From: Bacteroidales bacterium
Lineage (GTDB): Bacteria; Bacteroidota; Bacteroidia; Bacteroidales; VadinHA17
Length of the DNA: 44,577 nt
Direction of reading: 5' to 3'
NCBI GenBank assembly: GCA_021157415.1
Contig: JAGGWN010000073.1
Location: 1 to 44,577 of the forward strand
The notes beneath the pieces were generated by a model. It worked only from the letters and a program-made list of their open reading frames with translations. It searched no databases and was not told where the DNA came from. The stretch's first letter is position 1. The number at the start of each line of letters is the position of its first letter. The translations under genes and the position numbers were made by a program. This document shows, piece by piece, positions 13,155-22,200 of this stretch.

Positions 13155-16085
13155 ATGTACCTGAACATTCACTCATACTATAGTCTCCGTTACGGCACCC
13201 TGCCGGTGGAGAAGATTGCAGAAATGGCTGCCGGTTATGACATCCCTGTGTTACCCCTCACCGATATCAACACCACCATGGGAGTTTTTGAATTTGTCAG
13301 GGCCTGCCGGAAGCATCATATTCAACCGGTGGCAGGAGCAGATATTTTCAATGGCGACCGTCATCTCTACACGGCCCTGGCCCGGAACATCACTGGCTTC
13401 CGCGAATTAAACGAATTCCTCACCCGTCACAACCTTTCCGGCACACTTTTTCCCGTACATCCTCCCGAATTCAGACATGTGTTCATCATCTACCCTCCGG
13501 ACAATATCCCGAACCGTCCTCTGGAACTTCATGAATACCTGGGCATCCGTCTTTCCATGCGGCAAAAGCTATCCCTGCCCCTGGCATCTTCCAGAACCGT
13601 CCTGCTGCAGCCCGTCACGTTTGCTGATAAAGAGGAATACCTGATCCACAAGCACCTGCGGGCCATTCACCACAATGCCCTGTTGTCTTCTCTCCGCCCC
13701 GGACAATGTGCCTCTCCGGATGAGATATTCCTTCCTCCCCGGAAAATATACAAAACCATGCAGGACCATTCCCGTATTCTCGCCAACACCAGAGCCTTGC
13801 TGGAAAGTTGCACTTTCGACTTTGATTTTAAGACCTCCAAAAACAAAAAAACCTTTACCGGCAACGTGCAGGATGATATGCTGCTGCTCCGCAAACTGGC
13901 ATACGACGGCATGCAATACCGTTACGGAAAAAACTGCCGGGAAGCAGAAAAAAGGATCCTTCATGAACTGGAGATCATCGGCAAAATGGGATTCGCTGCT
14001 TATTTCCTGATCACCTGGGACATTATCCGCTACGCTATGAGCCGGGGTTTCTATCATGTGGGCCGGGGAAGCGGTGCTAATTCTGTCATAGCTTACTGCC
14101 TGAGAATTACAGATGTTGATCCTATTGAGTTAAACCTTTACTTTGAGCGTTTTATCAACCCGAAGCGCACCAGTCCGCCGGATTTTGATATTGATTTTTC
14201 ATGGAAGGAGCGGAACGAGGTGTTGGATTACATTTTCAAACGGCATGGCCGGAAGCATACGGCCTTGCTGGGAGCTGTTTCCACATTTAAAGGGAAATCG
14301 GTACTGCGTGAGCTGGGAAAAGTATATGGTTTGCCCAAATCAGAAACAGACCGTCTGATTCGTGATCCTGCTGCTTTCCGGGAGCGGGATGAAATCACCC
14401 GGGCCATTTTTGCTGTAGGCAGCAGGATCAAGGACTTTCCCAACCTGTGTACCATCCATGCCGGCGGGGTGTTGATCTCAGAAGAGCCTGTTACCTCCTA
14501 TGCCGCTCTGGATCTGCCCCCCAAAGGGTTCCCAACCACACAATGGGACATGTATACAGCCGAAAATATCGGCTTTGAGAAACTGGATATCCTCAGCCAG
14601 CGGGGCATCGGGCACATCAGGGAATGTGCAGAGATCATACGCAGCAACCGGGGGATAACCGAGGATATCCATGCTGTCAGCCGTTTCAAGAAAGACCCGC
14701 TAGTACGGAGTTTCCTGCGAAAGGGTGAAACCCTCGGATGCTTTTATATCGAAAGTCCGGCGATGCGGGGACTGTTAAAAAAGATCCAATGCGATACCTA
14801 CCCTGCCCTGGTAGCGGCCAGCTCGATCATACGTCCGGGGGTTGCCCGCTCCGGCATGATGCGGGAATATATCCGGCGTTTTCATAATCCCCACGGATTC
14901 AAATACCTGCATCCCGTGATGAAAGAACAATTGAAGGAAACCTATGGGATTATGGTGTATCAGGAGGATGTGCTGAAGGTATGTCATCACTTTGCCGGTC
15001 TCGACCTGGCCGATGCCGACGTGCTGCGGCGGGCTATGAGCGGGAAATTCCGCTCGCGGGAGGAGATGAACAAAATCGTGGATAAGTTCTTTACCAACTG
15101 CCGAACCCGCGGGTATCCCGACGACCTGACCAGAGAAGTATGGCGGCAGATCGAGTCTTTTGCCGGATACTCCTTCTCCAAGGCACACTCGGCCTCCTAT
15201 GCTGTAGAAAGTTTCCAGAGCCTCTATCTGAAAGCCCATTACCCCCTGGAGTTTATGGTGGGGGTAATCAATAACTTCGGGGGGTTTTATCCTCTGTGGG
15301 TATATGTCAACGAAGCCCGGCGCTATGGCGGGGATATCCAGCTTCCCTGCATTAACCACAGTCATTACAAAACATCCATCTCCGGCAAAACGCTCTATCT
15401 CGGCTTTATCCATATCAAAAACCTGGCCTCGGAGCTGGCCCGGCGGATTGCCCGGGAACGCGAAAAAAACGGACCTTACCGTCATCTGCCCGACTTCCAT
15501 GAACGTCTCACCCCCGGACCGGAACAACTGCAGATCCTAATCCGTAGCGGAGCATTCCGTTTTACCGGAAAATCACGTAAACAACTCCTGTGGGAAGCCT
15601 ACATGCTCTCCGGGAAAAAGAAAGACAACATCTCTCCTCTCCGCACCCTCTTTCCCATGCCCCACAAGGATTTTCATCTGCCCGCCCTGAATGACAGCAA
15701 CCTGGAAAAAGCGTATGACGAAATGGAACTACTGGGTTTCCCGGTAACCCTCTCCTGGTTCGATATGCTGAGAACCGGCTTCCGGGGAGAAATACAAGCA
15801 CACGATATGCTTCGCCATGTTGGAAAAAAAATAAGGATGGTAGGTCTCCTGGTAAATATAAAATATGTGCACACCCTCCGGAATGAATGGATGCACTTTG
15901 CCGCCTGGCTGGATGCACAAGGAAATTTTTTCGATACGGTACATTTCCCCAAAGCACTGAAAAAATATCCTTTCAGAGGAAACGGGATCTACCTGCTACT
16001 TGGAAAAGTCATCAAAGAAGCCGATTTCCCCAGCCTCGAAGTAGAAAAAATGGCCAGATTGCCGTTCAGGAAGGATGAACGATGA
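13155..16085 (+). CDS. short DnaE-type DNA polymerase III alpha subunit, probable error-prone DnaE2/ImuC-like
   Basis: The 976-residue C-family polymerase is shorter than replicative DnaE (about 1160). The N-terminal PHP domain is degenerate: the usual HxHS is NIHS and the TDH motif is TDIN, so metal-dependent proofreading is unlikely. Polymerase motifs are intact: GRGSGANSVIAYCL, the catalytic PPDFDIDF (acidic D345 and D347), GGVLIS, YGIMVYQEDVL, and FSKAHSASYAVESFQSLYLKAHYPLEFM. A helix-hairpin-helix region and a C-terminal OB-fold (about 885-965) complete it. The gene follows dinB in the same direction, so I infer a damage-tolerance polymerase rather than the main replicase. The alternative, that this is the only DnaE, is unlikely given size and context. 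The 175-bp spacer before it shows a palindrome (ATGCCGGCAT) but no clear promoter. Confidence 0.88.
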   Translation: MYLNIHSYYSLRYGTLPVEKIAEMAAGYDIPVLPLTDINTTMGVFEFVRACRKHHIQPVAGADIFNGDRHLYTALARNITGFRELNEFLTRHNLSGTLFPVHPPEFRHVFIIYPPDNIPNRPLELHEYLGIRLSMRQKLSLPLASSRTVLLQPVTFADKEEYLIHKHLRAIHHNALLSSLRPGQCASPDEIFLPPRKIYKTMQDHSRILANTRALLESCTFDFDFKTSKNKKTFTGNVQDDMLLLRKLAYDGMQYRYGKNCREAEKRILHELEIIGKMGFAAYFLITWDIIRYAMSRGFYHVGRGSGANSVIAYCLRITDVDPIELNLYFERFINPKRTSPPDFDIDFSWKERNEVLDYIFKRHGRKHTALLGAVSTFKGKSVLRELGKVYGLPKSETDRLIRDPAAFRERDEITRAIFAVGSRIKDFPNLCTIHAGGVLISEEPVTSYAALDLPPKGFPTTQWDMYTAENIGFEKLDILSQRGIGHIRECAEIIRSNRGITEDIHAVSRFKKDPLVRSFLRKGETLGCFYIESPAMRGLLKKIQCDTYPALVAASSIIRPGVARSGMMREYIRRFHNPHGFKYLHPVMKEQLKETYGIMVYQEDVLKVCHHFAGLDLADADVLRRAMSGKFRSREEMNKIVDKFFTNCRTRGYPDDLTREVWRQIESFAGYSFSKAHSASYAVESFQSLYLKAHYPLEFMVGVINNFGGFYPLWVYVNEARRYGGDIQLPCINHSHYKTSISGKTLYLGFIHIKNLASELARRIAREREKNGPYRHLPDFHERLTPGPEQLQILIRSGAFRFTGKSRKQLLWEAYMLSGKKKDNISPLRTLFPMPHKDFHLPALNDSNLEKAYDEMELLGFPVTLSWFDMLRTGFRGEIQAHDMLRHVGKKIRMVGLLVNIKYVHTLRNEWMHFAAWLDAQGNFFDTVHFPKALKKYPFRGNGIYLLLGKVIKEADFPSLEVEKMARLPFRKDER

Positions 16086-16270
16086 ATATCTAATGAATGC
16101 CGAAGGTAACTTTTCGGGGAAATGAAGAATGGAAACCAGCAGCCTTCGCTGTCCGTACAGGTATGGACGGAAACGTAGTCATTCGGTATGATATGAACGT
16201 TAGCGGTTATATCTCTTTTTTTATTATTTTTATCCTCATTTTAAAACAGGAATCTGAAATATAAAATATT

Positions 16271-18064
16271 ATGAAGAAACTTCCTTATTTACTGCACATT
16301 GTCTTTGCATTGCTTGTTCTGCTGGCAGGATGTCAGCACGGACCGAAGATCGACCAACCTGAGATTACCACACAGGAGCTGTCGAAACATATTTATTTTC
16401 TGGCCTCTGATTCCCTGAAAGGAAGATATCCCGGAACTCCGGAAGCAGATGTGGCAGCAGCTTATATCCGTGATCATTTCGAAAAAGACGGCCTCACTCT
16501 GCTGGGAGATCATGGGTTCGATTTTTTTGAAGTAACCGTAAATGTCAAAGCAGGACCTAATAACACCCTGAAGATCAATGGGCAGTCTGTTGATCGGACC
16601 AACTTCACTCCCATGTCTTTTTCTGCCAGTGACTCAACTACCGGAGAGGTGGTTTTTGCCGGATACGGGTTTGAGATCAGTGAAGGCAGTCTGAAATGGA
16701 ATGACTATGCCGGATTGAATGTGAAAGGAAAGTGGGTTCTTGTATTGCGGGGAGATCCCGAACCTGATGACCTTAAGAGTCCTTTTGCCAAATATAGCAA
16801 AGACCGCGATAAAGCCATGACTGCTATGGATAAAGGAGCTTCCGGCATACTGTTTGTCTCAGGCTCCTCTTTTGATACCCGGGATGAATTAGACAAGCTG
16901 AGGAAAAATGTACTTCCCGTTTCTATCCCCGCTTTTCAGATCACAAGGAAAACCGCCGATGCTATGCTGAAAGGTTCCGGAAAAAAGACAGCACAGCTGG
17001 AGCATACTTTGATGAAATCAAGGAAGCCGGCCAGTTTTGCCCTTCCGGGAACCCGTGTTACCGGAAGGGCCGAAATTCTGGAAGAAAAAGTCAGCACCTG
17101 TAATGTAATTGCCAAACTGGAAGGAACCGACCCGGTCCTCAAAGACCAATATATCGTCATCGGAGGCCACTATGACCACCTGGGTATGGGCGGCCCCAAT
17201 ACCGGTTCGAGAAGACCGGATACGATTGCCATTCATTACGGAGCCGATGACAATGCTTCCGGCACAGCTTCCGTGATCGAACTGGCGGAAAAGTTTGCCT
17301 CCCTCCGCGATTCCATACGACGGAGTATTATTTTCGTGGCTTTCGGAGCTGAAGAAATGGGCCTGCTCGGATCAAAACATCTTGTGAACAGCAATATGAT
17401 CGATCTGAAAAAAGTAGATGCCATGATCAACATTGATATGGTAGGACGGTTGAAGCCAAATGGTAAACTGGAAATCGGAGGCACCGGCACTTCCCCCATC
17501 AGTGACAGTCTGCTAAAAGCCACTCCGGGAGCAGACCTGTTCAAGCTGGCCATGTCTCCCGAAGGATACGGACCTTCCGACCATGCCTCTTTTTACGGGA
17601 AGGAAATCCCCGTCTTCTTTTTCTCTACCGGATCACACCTGGATTATCACACGCCTTTTGACACTCCCGATAAAATTAATTACGAAGGCCTGAAAAAAGT
17701 GGATGATTATATCTTTAATCTGGCCTATGAGCTTGCAAACATAAAGCAGAAACTTACTTTCAGGATGGCCGGTCCCAAGGAAGGCTCCGGTATGAGCCGC
17801 AGAGGATTCAAGGTAACATTAGGGATTATGCCTGATTATGCCGGTGAAGAAAAAAGCGGACTCCGCGTTGATCTGGTTATTCCCGGCCGTCCGGCAGCTC
17901 TGGCAGGTATGAAAAACGGGGATATCATCACGGCTGTCAACGGACAGAAAGTTAAAAACATCTATGATTATATGTATAGGCTGGCTAAACTTCATCATGG
18001 GGAAACAATCACCGTGGAAATTATACGAAACGGGGAGAAAAAGGTGTTGTTGGTACAGCTTTAG
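16271..18064 (+). CDS. M28-family metallopeptidase lipoprotein with PA and PDZ domains
   Basis: The 597-residue protein begins with a lipoprotein signal peptide (lipobox LLAGC, acylated C21). A PA-type insert (about 115-260; KGKWVLVLRGDP) lies within an M28 peptidase fold. Expected zinc ligands and catalytic residues are H300 (GGHYDHLG), D326-D327 (GADDNASG), E361-E362 (GAEEMG), D389 (NIDMVG) and H460 (DYHTP). A C-terminal PDZ domain (about 515-597; GRPAALAGMKNGDIITAVNG) may position substrates. It should act as a di-zinc aminopeptidase anchored in the envelope. The next gene starts 59 bases later and may be co-transcribed. Confidence 0.9.
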   Translation: MKKLPYLLHIVFALLVLLAGCQHGPKIDQPEITTQELSKHIYFLASDSLKGRYPGTPEADVAAAYIRDHFEKDGLTLLGDHGFDFFEVTVNVKAGPNNTLKINGQSVDRTNFTPMSFSASDSTTGEVVFAGYGFEISEGSLKWNDYAGLNVKGKWVLVLRGDPEPDDLKSPFAKYSKDRDKAMTAMDKGASGILFVSGSSFDTRDELDKLRKNVLPVSIPAFQITRKTADAMLKGSGKKTAQLEHTLMKSRKPASFALPGTRVTGRAEILEEKVSTCNVIAKLEGTDPVLKDQYIVIGGHYDHLGMGGPNTGSRRPDTIAIHYGADDNASGTASVIELAEKFASLRDSIRRSIIFVAFGAEEMGLLGSKHLVNSNMIDLKKVDAMINIDMVGRLKPNGKLEIGGTGTSPISDSLLKATPGADLFKLAMSPEGYGPSDHASFYGKEIPVFFFSTGSHLDYHTPFDTPDKINYEGLKKVDDYIFNLAYELANIKQKLTFRMAGPKEGSGMSRRGFKVTLGIMPDYAGEEKSGLRVDLVIPGRPAALAGMKNGDIITAVNGQKVKNIYDYMYRLAKLHHGETITVEIIRNGEKKVLLVQL

Positions 18065-18123
18065 AAAAAATTGAAGTTTAATATGGTGAAGTTTGAATGA
18101 AAACAAACCTAATAACTGCTTAA

Positions 18124-19113
18124 ATGAAAAAAGTACTACTCTGGAGTCTGGCTACTGTCATTACCCTCGGGGCGGCATACTATCAGCGGAAAACAGGCCC
18201 CACCTACCCCAAGGAGGTAAATGTAACGCTTGACGGCAAAGCATATATCTTTCATTTGTTACGCAGTCATGGCGGGAGTGATGATATGCCCGTAACCCTG
18301 ATAATACCGGACAACAGGGCTACGGGATATGTGGTGTACAAAAGATTCCCCACTGCAGAACCCTGGGATACCACCCCAATGACCAGGCAGGGAGATACAC
18401 TTTCGGCTTTGTTGCCACATCAGCCGCCCGCCGGAAAACTGGCCTACCGCATCCTTCTCAAGACCCCAAATGAAGAAATAGCAATCCCTGCCGGGGATCC
18501 TGTGGTTGCACGCTTTAAAGGAAGTGTACCTGCCGGGATTCTGATCCCTCACATTCTCTTTATGTTTACCGCGATGCTGTTATCCACCCTGGCCGGTCTG
18601 ATGGCTATCTGGAAAATAGGGGCTTATAAAAAATATGCCTGGACTACTTTGATCCTCCTGCTCATTGGCGGAGGGATACTGGGACCGCTGATTCAACTGC
18701 ATGCTTTCGGCGCCTACTGGATGGGGATTCCTTTCGGGTGGGACCTGACCGACAATAAGACTCTGATTGCTATTGTTTTTTGGCTTTTTGCTTGCCTTTC
18801 CATCCGGAAAAAAGACAGATACTGGACCGTGGTGCTTGCTGCCATCGTCCTGATCCTGATCTATTCCATTCCCCACAGTATGTTCGGATCACAATACAAT
18901 TACACAACGGGAGATGTCATTCAGGGAGTTGTCGTTCTTCCTTTCCTGGGATGGAACATGCTCCGGAACCAAAACAATATCAACGTAGGCACCTGGCTAT
19001 GTTCTAATATAAAAATCATAGAGACAACCATAATAAAATGGTATAAAAAGGATTTCTTTCTCAGAAATAATTCCAAATGCCAAGCACCAAATACCTGCCT
19101 GCCAAGGTACTAA
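18124..19113 (+). CDS. unrecognised membrane protein with an N-terminal periplasmic domain
   Basis: The 329-residue frame has an N-terminal signal/anchor (KVLLWSLATVITLGAAYY), then a mostly beta domain of about 115 residues. At least four membrane helices follow (about 138-162, 170-190, 218-232 and 238-256) and the motif IPHSMFGSQYNY. The family is not one I can name. The last 40-50 residues (from about WNMLRNQNN) have low complexity and read through typical intergenic filler. The true gene may therefore have lost its original stop by a small indel, or simply end in an unconserved tail. It lies 59 bases after the peptidase gene. Confidence 0.7.
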   Translation: MKKVLLWSLATVITLGAAYYQRKTGPTYPKEVNVTLDGKAYIFHLLRSHGGSDDMPVTLIIPDNRATGYVVYKRFPTAEPWDTTPMTRQGDTLSALLPHQPPAGKLAYRILLKTPNEEIAIPAGDPVVARFKGSVPAGILIPHILFMFTAMLLSTLAGLMAIWKIGAYKKYAWTTLILLLIGGGILGPLIQLHAFGAYWMGIPFGWDLTDNKTLIAIVFWLFACLSIRKKDRYWTVVLAAIVLILIYSIPHSMFGSQYNYTTGDVIQGVVVLPFLGWNMLRNQNNINVGTWLCSNIKIIETTIIKWYKKDFFLRNNSKCQAPNTCLPRY

Positions 19114-19132
19114 TCATCCCTGTGGCAGGCAG
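19095..19132. terminator. stem-loop at the end of the 18124-19113 gene
   Basis: Ten-base arms CTGCCTGCCA (19095-19104) and TGGCAGGCAG (19123-19132) enclose an 18-base loop that contains the stop codon. There is no T-run directly after. The CCTGCC/GGCAGG form looks like a common intergenic repeat hairpin and may be that rather than a terminator. Confidence 0.4.
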
Positions 19133-19255
19133 ACAAATAAATTCCAATAAACAAGCCCCAAATTAAGCAATAGAAAAATTCCATTGCTTAGTCCAGTTTT
19201 GTGGGGAAGTCTGAGTCTGCAATGTGTAATCAGACGTTAATACTATCAGTTCGAA

Positions 19256-19287
19256 AACGAAGCCCGGCGAATTTGCCGGGCTTCGTT
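19256..19287 (-). terminator. strong intrinsic terminator of the giant GLUG gene
   Basis: Perfect 13-base GC-rich arms AACGAAGCCCGGC and GCCGGGCTTCGTT are separated by 6 bases and start 9 bases past the minus-strand stop codon. On the minus strand it runs into TTTTCG. It could also stop transcription coming from the left. Confidence 0.85.
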
Positions 19288-19295
19288 CTTTTGTG

Positions 19296-22200
19296 TTATT
19301 TGATCATTATTCGTTTGAATACCGTTCCTTTGTTTGTGATTATCCTGATCAAATATAATCCTTTGGTACAACCGCTCATGTCCAGGACGGTCTGATATTC
19401 ATTTACGGTTGCTGTTTTTACTACTTTTCCGGTGAGATCCAGTATCGCAATATTTTTGATATCCAGATCCTTGCTTGCGATATAGATCTTGTCTTTTGCC
19501 GGGTTGGGATACACCAGGATGATACTCTGGTAATCGTTCTTCTCTATCCCGACGGTCGTCACTGCATGGCAGAAAGAAGTGTCGCTGAGGCTACAGGTAG
19601 TACTTGTTATGATGACTGCATAACTTCCGTTGGTCTGAGCCGTGAAGCTTTGTCCTGTCTCTCCGGGGATGATTGCATAACCATTATTACAGTCCACCCA
19701 CTGGTAGGTAACATTCTCTGAGGCATTTGCCGTCAGGGTAATGCCGTTTTGTGTGACGGAAGTGTCTATGGAACAGCAGAAAGCCGTATGTTCATAACCT
19801 TCCCATGAGAGGAATGGATAACCGTTGTTCACGGTATCGTTCATTCCCCAGAAGTCTTTTGTTCCATTAACTGTTTCTTCCATGAAATCCCACGAAGCTT
19901 CGATACCGTTAACATAGGTGCAGAGATTGGTCATGTCTGATGTGGATTTCCCAATGCCACCCATGCTTGTAGATATCCCGGAAGAGATTGTATCCCAGAA
20001 AGACTGGGTTACATTTGTGTTTCCGCCGCCAACAAGTCCGCCAAGATTTGTTGCTTCTCCGGCGGCACCCTGAACAACGCCGGTGCTGTATGAATTGACA
20101 ATGGTGGAATTCCCATTAAATCCCAGTAATCCTCCGCCCGCATAACTGGAAACGATGACCTTTGCACGACTATAACAATTATTGATCAAGGACCAGTTAC
20201 TCATATCCCCGGTAAGGCCTCCTACATATTTTGTACCCTGAACGGTTCCTTTTGAGAAACAATAATATATCTTTGAAAAAGCCGTGTAACCTGCCAAAGC
20301 ACCTGTTTGTTGTTTCCCGGTGATCCTTACATGGGTGAGTCCCAAGCTGTCCACATGGGCATGGTCCATCCAACCGAAGAATCCGACATAATCCTGGGAA
20401 CGCCCGATGAAAAGAGAGTCGATGATATGTCCGCCCCCATGATAGAAGCCGGAGAAGTAATTATCATGATTTCCGATCGGTTCAAAACCTTTACCCATGT
20501 TCCAGAGGGAAGTTACAGCAGCATTGATATCATTCGTCTGGATAAAGTAGTTATTCCAGAATTGCGGATGGGTTGACAGCCAGAAAAGATCTCCCAGCGT
20601 AGCAATGCGATAAGGATCATCTGATGTGCCGGAACCATCAGGAACGGAGGTGGAGAAAATCAGGGTGTTGCCGTAGTAGGTACCATACTCATTGGTGATA
20701 AAACTCCGGAAGTAATAGACCTCGTGAGGAGAGAGCCCGGAGATCTCCGCTGAGAAACTGCCTGTACTGCTGACGCTTCCCAGATCGGCATATTGGTCTG
20801 ACAGTGTTGGTTGTCCGGTAGTGTTCCAGCAGAAACCGTGAGCGGCGGGCTGTGAATCTCCCATATAAACGACATTGCCTTCGACCGTGACGGAGACATC
20901 GCTGACACGGGTTATGCCGTCTAAGGTTACCAGGGCATAAAGGCTATCCTGCCAGGTGAGCGAGAGATAACCGTCGTTACCCGGACGATAACCCCAGATA
21001 TCCTCACCGGAGGCATCGTCATAGAGTGTCCCTGTCAGATCCCAGGGTTGATCCAGTCCTTCTGTTGATGTGAGGGTGAAGGTAGCAGGATCTTTCATCT
21101 CGGCCGTCAGCTTTCCTGTGCCACCTTCACTGCTGGTTACTTCGGAAGACTGAATATCCCAGAAAGAATTTTGAACAGTAGCACGATAGGTGTCATTACC
21201 GATCAATCCACCTGTCTGGCCGGAAGCTTTCACTTTGCCGGTACTGTAACAGTTATTCACGGTTAAATAATTACTGTTCCATCCAATCAGTCCCCCGACA
21301 TTGTCTGTTCCGGACACTTCTGCCATATTGTAGCAGTTGCCAATGGTGGAATGATTATCTGTATGTCCGGTAAGGCCTCCTGTATGATTACCCCCCGTAA
21401 TCTTACCGGTAATGAAACAGGAATTTATCGTTGTGTTGTTACAGTATCCTGTCAGACCTCCTGTGCTGTTGTTTGCTGTGACCTGGAAGTTGATCAATCC
21501 CAGGGAGTCAATGAGTGCATTCTTGACAAATCCGAACAATCCTGTGTTATCACTCTGGGGCCGGTTGATATAAAGGTTCCGGATGGTATGACCATGTCCT
21601 TTGTATTGTCCGGTGAAGGGGCTGCTCTCATTCCCTATGGGAGAATATCCCTGTCCGTCGTTCCAGTTGCGGGTATAGGAAGCGTCGATATCTTTCGTTT
21701 GCAGGAAGATCTTTCCCCATTCGCCGGGGTGATCTGTTACCCAGCGCAGGTTACCCAGGGAAGCGATGCGGTAAGGATCGGCATTGGTGCCGGTGCCGGC
21801 AGGGTGTGTGACTACGTCCAGAGAAAACTCATTCCCGTAATAAATACCTGAAGAGTTGGTGACGTAAGCCCTGATATAAATGGTCATTCCCGAGAAGGAA
21901 CCGGAAATAGTATCAGTGAAAGATCCTGTCTTGTTGGCAGGCCCGTTATCAGTATAATGGTCCGAAAGGGATGGCTCACCGGTGGTGTTCCAACAGAAAC
22001 CATAGGAGGAGGGATTGTCTGCTCCCAGCGAGAGTAATGTGCCGTATAGAGTTACGGTCGTATCAGTAATGTTACCGGTACTATCGAAGGAAATACGGCC
22101 TGCACCGGCCACGAGTCTTTTTTCTCTTCCGTAAAAAGTGCCGTAGGCATTGGTAATAAAAGGCCTGATATAATAGGTCGTACCTTCTGTTAATCCTGTG

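Noticed and set aside
14775-15527. 250-codon minus-strand frame inside the DnaE-type gene
   Set aside because: It is antisense to conserved polymerase motifs; a composition artefact of the GC-rich third positions.
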